A DNA stretch of 52,605 nucleotides from Epsilonproteobacteria bacterium (ex Lamellibrachia satsuma). GTDB taxonomy: Bacteria > Campylobacterota > Campylobacteria > Campylobacterales > Sulfurovaceae. Below the pieces are notes generated by a model, which saw nothing but the letters and a program-made list of their open reading frames with translations, had not been told where the DNA came from and ran no database searches. The number at the start of each line of letters is the position of its first letter. Positions within the stretch are counted from its first letter, which is position 1. The position numbers were made by a program, and so were the translations under genes. Shown piece by piece: positions 49,688 through 52,605 of the stretch. The stretch is from assembly GCA_003934925.1 (NCBI GenBank), contig JQIX01000053.1, forward strand, positions 1 to 52,605. The letters are read 5' to 3'.

Positions 49688-51022
49688 ATGAAGGGGATAT
49701 TTACAGCATTGATCATAGGTGCGGTATTTTTTGTGTCAGCACTTTTAGTCTTTAGTACACAACATGCCATACTTGTAGGACTTGTAGCACTTTTAGTTGC
49801 ACTGTGGACCAATGAAGCTTTGCCATTAGGGGTGGTTTCACTCTTGCCTATTATTCTTTTTCCTATATTTGGCATACTTGGGACCAATGCGGTTACAGCA
49901 AACTATTCAAAATCCATTATCTTCCTTTTTATCGGTGGTTTCATGTTGGCTATTGCCATAGAGAAGACAGGTCTGCATAAATACTTTTCAGCAAAACTGC
50001 TGAGTTTTTTTCCAAAAACCCCCAGAGGTATTATCTATGCATTGGCTGTTACTTCGGCTTTGCTTAGTTCCGTTCTTTCCAATACAACGATCACACTCAT
50101 GTTGATGTCTATTGCGCTTTTTTTGAGTGAAAATAAAAAACTCAAAGTACGTTTTTTATTGGCAACGGCGTATGGAGCTAGTATTGGAGGCATTTTTACA
50201 CCTATAGGTACGCCGCCAAACCTTATTTTAATGGGCTTCCTGGAGGATCAGCATTTACCGTCATTGGCATTTGGTGAATGGATGTTGCTCATGTTGCCTG
50301 TGGTTGGTTTAATGCTTCTGATAATGCCCTGGCTGCTTTCAATTGGTGTAACAGGAGAAAGTGTGGAGGATGTATGTCATGCTGTTCCTGAGCTTGATAC
50401 AACGCAAAGAAGACTTTATAGCATCATTGTTATTCTTTCTATTGTACTGATCGGAAATACTTTTTTAAAAGAGTTATTTGGCTTTGCACTCAATGAAAAG
50501 TTGGTACTGATGGGCTTTGGTCTTCTCATGTTCATGCCTCGCATAGGTTTTTTAGATTGGGAAGATACACGAAATATGCCCTATGAGATCATCTTTTTGT
50601 TTGGAGCCGGTTTCAGTATAGCAGCAGCATTTATCAGTACCGGACTGGCTGAAGATATCGCAACGAAATTAAGCTTTATCTCTACTCTGCCATTGTTTTG
50701 GATGTTTGTGACGGTGGCACTCTTTGTGACCTTTTCTACAGAGGTCACAAGCAATACGGCACTGACGTCCATAGCGATTCCTATCTTTTATGAATTCGCT
50801 AAAAATATGCCGCAGAATGAAGGTACAATGCTGCTTATGGTTGCGACAGTTGCAGCTTCATATGCCTTTATGCTGCCTATCGCTACTCCTCCGAACGCCA
50901 TTGTGATGAGTTCAAGAGTGATCAGTATCAAAGAGATGGCAAATGTTGGGCTGAAGTTGAATTTTGCAGGGGTTATCGTACTTTCACTCATAGCATATTT
51001 TATGTGGGGTTGGATGATCTAA
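49688..51022 (+). CDS. SLC13/DASS-family anion transporter
   Basis: A 444-residue inner-membrane protein with about 11 hydrophobic segments. The two SNT signatures of Na+-coupled dicarboxylate or sulfate transporters are present (VLSNTTITLML in the first half and VTSNTALTSIAIPIF in the second). Each is followed or preceded by a TPP motif (PIGTPPNLI and PIATPPNAIVM), giving the inverted repeat of this fold. The substrate could be succinate, malate, citrate or sulfate; the sequence does not decide. It begins directly after the deacetylase stop. Confidence 0.9.
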   Translation: MKGIFTALIIGAVFFVSALLVFSTQHAILVGLVALLVALWTNEALPLGVVSLLPIILFPIFGILGTNAVTANYSKSIIFLFIGGFMLAIAIEKTGLHKYFSAKLLSFFPKTPRGIIYALAVTSALLSSVLSNTTITLMLMSIALFLSENKKLKVRFLLATAYGASIGGIFTPIGTPPNLILMGFLEDQHLPSLAFGEWMLLMLPVVGLMLLIMPWLLSIGVTGESVEDVCHAVPELDTTQRRLYSIIVILSIVLIGNTFLKELFGFALNEKLVLMGFGLLMFMPRIGFLDWEDTRNMPYEIIFLFGAGFSIAAAFISTGLAEDIATKLSFISTLPLFWMFVTVALFVTFSTEVTSNTALTSIAIPIFYEFAKNMPQNEGTMLLMVATVAASYAFMLPIATPPNAIVMSSRVISIKEMANVGLKLNFAGVIVLSLIAYFMWGWMI

Positions 51023-51109
51023 AATACATACTTCCAAGAGTGGTTTCATCCCTTTTGCCAGAAAATATGACAATATGACAGATTTCTATCTTATATCTGT
51101 TCCTTTTGT

Positions 51110-51115
51110 TATAGT
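51110..51115 (+). promoter_or_regulatory. -10 box of dprA
   Basis: TTTTGTTATAGT, 20 bases before the ATG at 51136, in the 113-base gap after the transporter. Confidence 0.4.
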
Positions 51116-51135
51116 TGTAAAAAAGGCAGTAGAGA

Positions 51136-51912
51136 ATGACCCCCGCAATTACTACACATATTGATGCCCTGGATTCTATGAAAAAATATCCTCCTGAACT
51201 TTTTTATAAAGGTGAATTGGTATTATTGGAACGGCCAAAGATCTCGATAGTGGGAACACGCAGGCCTTCATACTATACGAAGCAGTTTACCTACAGTATA
51301 GCTAAAGCTCTGGCTAAAAGAGGGGTTTGTATAGTCAGCGGTGCGGCAATGGGTGTAGATACAGCTGCCCATTTGGGAGCAGGGGAGGAAAATACTATTG
51401 CAGTCGTTGCCAACGGTTTGGATATACGGTATCCCGTGATTAATGCACCTCTTATAGAAAATATAGAAAAAAAAGGCTTGATGCTGAGTCAGTTCAATGA
51501 CGGGTTCAGAGCTACGGGATGGAGCTTTGTGGTACGTAATGAGCTGGTGGTGGCACTGGGAGATCTCCTTATCGTAACAGAGGCAGATTTGAACAGCGGC
51601 TCGATGCGTTCGGTTGAGTATGCGTTGAAGATGGGTAAAGAGATATGGGTGCTACCACAAAGGCTAGATGAAAGTCTGGGGACGAATAAACTTCTGAGTG
51701 AAGGAAAAGCAAAAGCCATACAGGATGTGGAAGTATTCGCTTCCCGTTTTGGACAGGCTGTAGAAAGTAATATGTCCAAAGATGAATTTTTTTATTTTTG
51801 TCAGGCCTCACCTACATTTGATGAAACAGTTGAAAAGTTCGGCGATAGAATATATGAAGCGGAACTGGAAGGAAGCGTCACGATACACAACGGTATCGTG
51901 CGCTTACAATAG
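51136..51912 (+). CDS. dprA: DNA-processing protein DprA
   Basis: A 258-residue Rossmann-like protein that binds incoming single-stranded DNA and loads RecA in natural transformation. Family signs are ISIVGTRRPSYYTKQFT, VSGAAMGVDTAAHLGA, VANGLDIRYPVIN and VVTEADLNSGSM-like TEADLNSGSMRSVEYAL. It lacks the N-terminal SAM domain and the C-terminal winged helix of longer DprA proteins, as is usual in epsilonproteobacteria. In Campylobacter ruvX follows as I recall; here a thioredoxin gene and an IS end follow instead. Confidence 0.92.
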   Translation: MTPAITTHIDALDSMKKYPPELFYKGELVLLERPKISIVGTRRPSYYTKQFTYSIAKALAKRGVCIVSGAAMGVDTAAHLGAGEENTIAVVANGLDIRYPVINAPLIENIEKKGLMLSQFNDGFRATGWSFVVRNELVVALGDLLIVTEADLNSGSMRSVEYALKMGKEIWVLPQRLDESLGTNKLLSEGKAKAIQDVEVFASRFGQAVESNMSKDEFFYFCQASPTFDETVEKFGDRIYEAELEGSVTIHNGIVRLQ

Positions 51913-51913
51913 A

Positions 51914-52432
51914 TCATTTTTTTGGGCCAAGCTGCTTGACAAGTTCTTCTAGTGATGCTTCCGGAAGCATACCTGCCTGTACAAATTGTACACTGCCTTT
52001 TGTATCTAATGCGACCATAAAAGGAATACTTCCTCTCCATTGGGCCCTTTGGGCAATATAGTTTGTGAAGTTGCCGGCTTTTTCATCAGCAACCACGATA
52101 TAGTTCATCCCTTTCTCTTTTGCAAAGTTTTTAAGCTGTTCATTGTGCAGACCCTGTACTTCGATAGAGATAACAGCTAATTTGTCTTTATGCTTTTTCT
52201 GAAGCTTGATCAGATGGGGGATAGACGCCAAACATGGAGGGCACCTGTGGCCAAAGAATTCAAGCAAGATTATTTTTCCTTCAAGCCCTTTAATGTTGAA
52301 ACCTTCTTCTGTTCCGGTGATCTGATGTGTCACTCCTTTAATGTCGGTAATGGACATTAAAGGATTTCCCGCTGCCTCTACATATGAAAATAATGAAAAA
52401 ACAAGAAATGCCAATACTAGTATTTTTTTCAT
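51914..52432 (-). CDS. TlpA-like periplasmic thiol-disulfide oxidoreductase
   Basis: A 172-residue exported thioredoxin-fold protein. A signal peptide (1-20, ending VEAAG) is followed by the domain with the active site CPPC in FFGHRCPPCLASI and the cis-proline loop GSIPFMVAL. The arrangement fits TlpA/ResA-type reductants that keep periplasmic cysteines reduced, for instance in cytochrome c maturation. The partner is not visible. The promoter appears to be a hybrid with the IS end at 52459. It converges on dprA with 1 base between them. Confidence 0.88.
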   Translation of the reverse strand: MKKILVLAFLVFSLFSYVEAAGNPLMSITDIKGVTHQITGTEEGFNIKGLEGKIILLEFFGHRCPPCLASIPHLIKLQKKHKDKLAVISIEVQGLHNEQLKNFAKEKGMNYIVVADEKAGNFTNYIAQRAQWRGSIPFMVALDTKGSVQFVQAGMLPEASLEELVKQLGPKK

Positions 52433-52451
52433 GAATAACCTTTTTTTGTTT

Positions 52452-52480
52452 ATTATATTAACTTAACTTTCGCACCTAAA
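52452..52480 (-). promoter_or_regulatory. hybrid promoter of the TlpA-like gene built on the IS end
   Basis: On the minus strand a TATAAT (52457-52452) lies exactly 17 bases after TTTAGG (52480-52475), the outer six bases of the IS terminal repeat. The -10 is genomic and the -35-like part is within the element. Confidence 0.35.
52459..52480 (-). repeat. terminal inverted repeat, copy 2
   Basis: Exact inverted copy of the 22 bp at 147-168. Sequence beyond it differs from the 5' edge of the window, as expected for the opposite end of the same kind of element. Confidence 0.7.
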
Positions 52481-52605
52481 TAATCAATAAATTCTATCCA
52501 AAGACCCCTTAATTCTATCGTAGACAGATACTACCTTAGAGTACTTGACATCAATTTCTATAAGCAATATTTTTCACACATAACATCTTAATAAAGCCCT
52601 GTATA
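52459..52605 (-). mobile_element. left end of a probable insertion sequence
   Basis: The last 147 bases begin with the terminal repeat. Beyond it no long frame is open; a 29-codon minus-strand stretch (ending SLDRIY) is too short to call. This fits the non-coding left end of an IS whose right end is at 1-168. The transposase start would lie outside the window. Confidence 0.5.

Noticed and set aside
52481-52605. Coding frame in the last bases (minus, ending SLDRIY)
   Set aside because: Only 29 codons are open with no start or ribosome binding site; it is more likely the non-coding end of the IS.

Overview
The window reads as chromosomal DNA of a Campylobacterota (epsilonproteobacterial) sulfur or hydrogen oxidiser of the Sulfurovum/Sulfurimonas kind. 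The evidence is a Wolinella-type frdCAB fumarate reductase, short-form HisG, a small epsilon-type HolA, the lnt<>yajC-secD-secF arrangement, the holA-rpsF-ssb-rpsR cluster, and a rnr ... ilvC - divergent polysaccharide deacetylase - dprA order that I recall from Campylobacter. Assignment to a genus is inference. Genes are dense, with many start/stop overlaps and TATAAT-type -10 boxes without a clear -35. No rRNA, tRNA, CRISPR array or prophage was seen.

Layout. 1-168: the end of a probable insertion sequence. 295-1197: a LysR regulator. 6578-1207 (minus): lnt, yidD, pyrC, carbonic anhydrase, cysK, a PabC-like enzyme and a possible SspB-like protein. 6589-14789 (plus): yajC-secD-secF, a small membrane protein, ovothiol genes ovoA and a putative ovoB, and a PBP4-type peptidase with a SPOR tail. 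14792-20051: antiporter, DapC-like aminotransferase, murC and an unusual adenylate kinase. 20230-28415: frdCAB, mutS2, a YfgM/BamB-like pair and a Xer recombinase. 28419-31498: a secreted protein, a MITE-like element, an unknown gene, coaX, hisG and a methyltransferase. 31593-40127: the accessory region described below, wrapped around holA-rpsF-ssb-rpsR. 40192-52432: rnr, htpX, an M15 peptidase, a large NAD-glutamate dehydrogenase, ilvC, a polysaccharide deacetylase, a SLC13 transporter, dprA and a TlpA-like thioredoxin. 52459-52605: a second IS end, inverted relative to the first.

The most interesting system lies at 31593-40127. It occurs twice, once on each side of holA-rpsF-ssb-rpsR. Each copy encodes a secreted peptidase (C39-like in one, subtilisin-like in the other) that ends in poly-Gly, an invariant Cys, the motif YNPHNK, a hydrophobic stretch and a basic tail. 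Each has an adjacent 147-residue CPBP-family intramembrane protease with all expected motifs. Each also has a small lipoprotein that resembles the pro-region of the neighbouring peptidase. I infer a C-terminal sorting and anchoring system of the CTERM type with dedicated proteases, plus membrane-tethered propeptide mimics that may inhibit or chaperone the cognate peptidase.

A second theme is a dispersed small repeat: tandem 7-bp units, usually GTGAnGA, beside a short hairpin, at least six times in 52 kb. It lies at gene junctions and once inside lnt. Read one way it stops translation in all frames; read the other way it is open in all frames. All functional statements are by reading motifs and family resemblance, without database searches.
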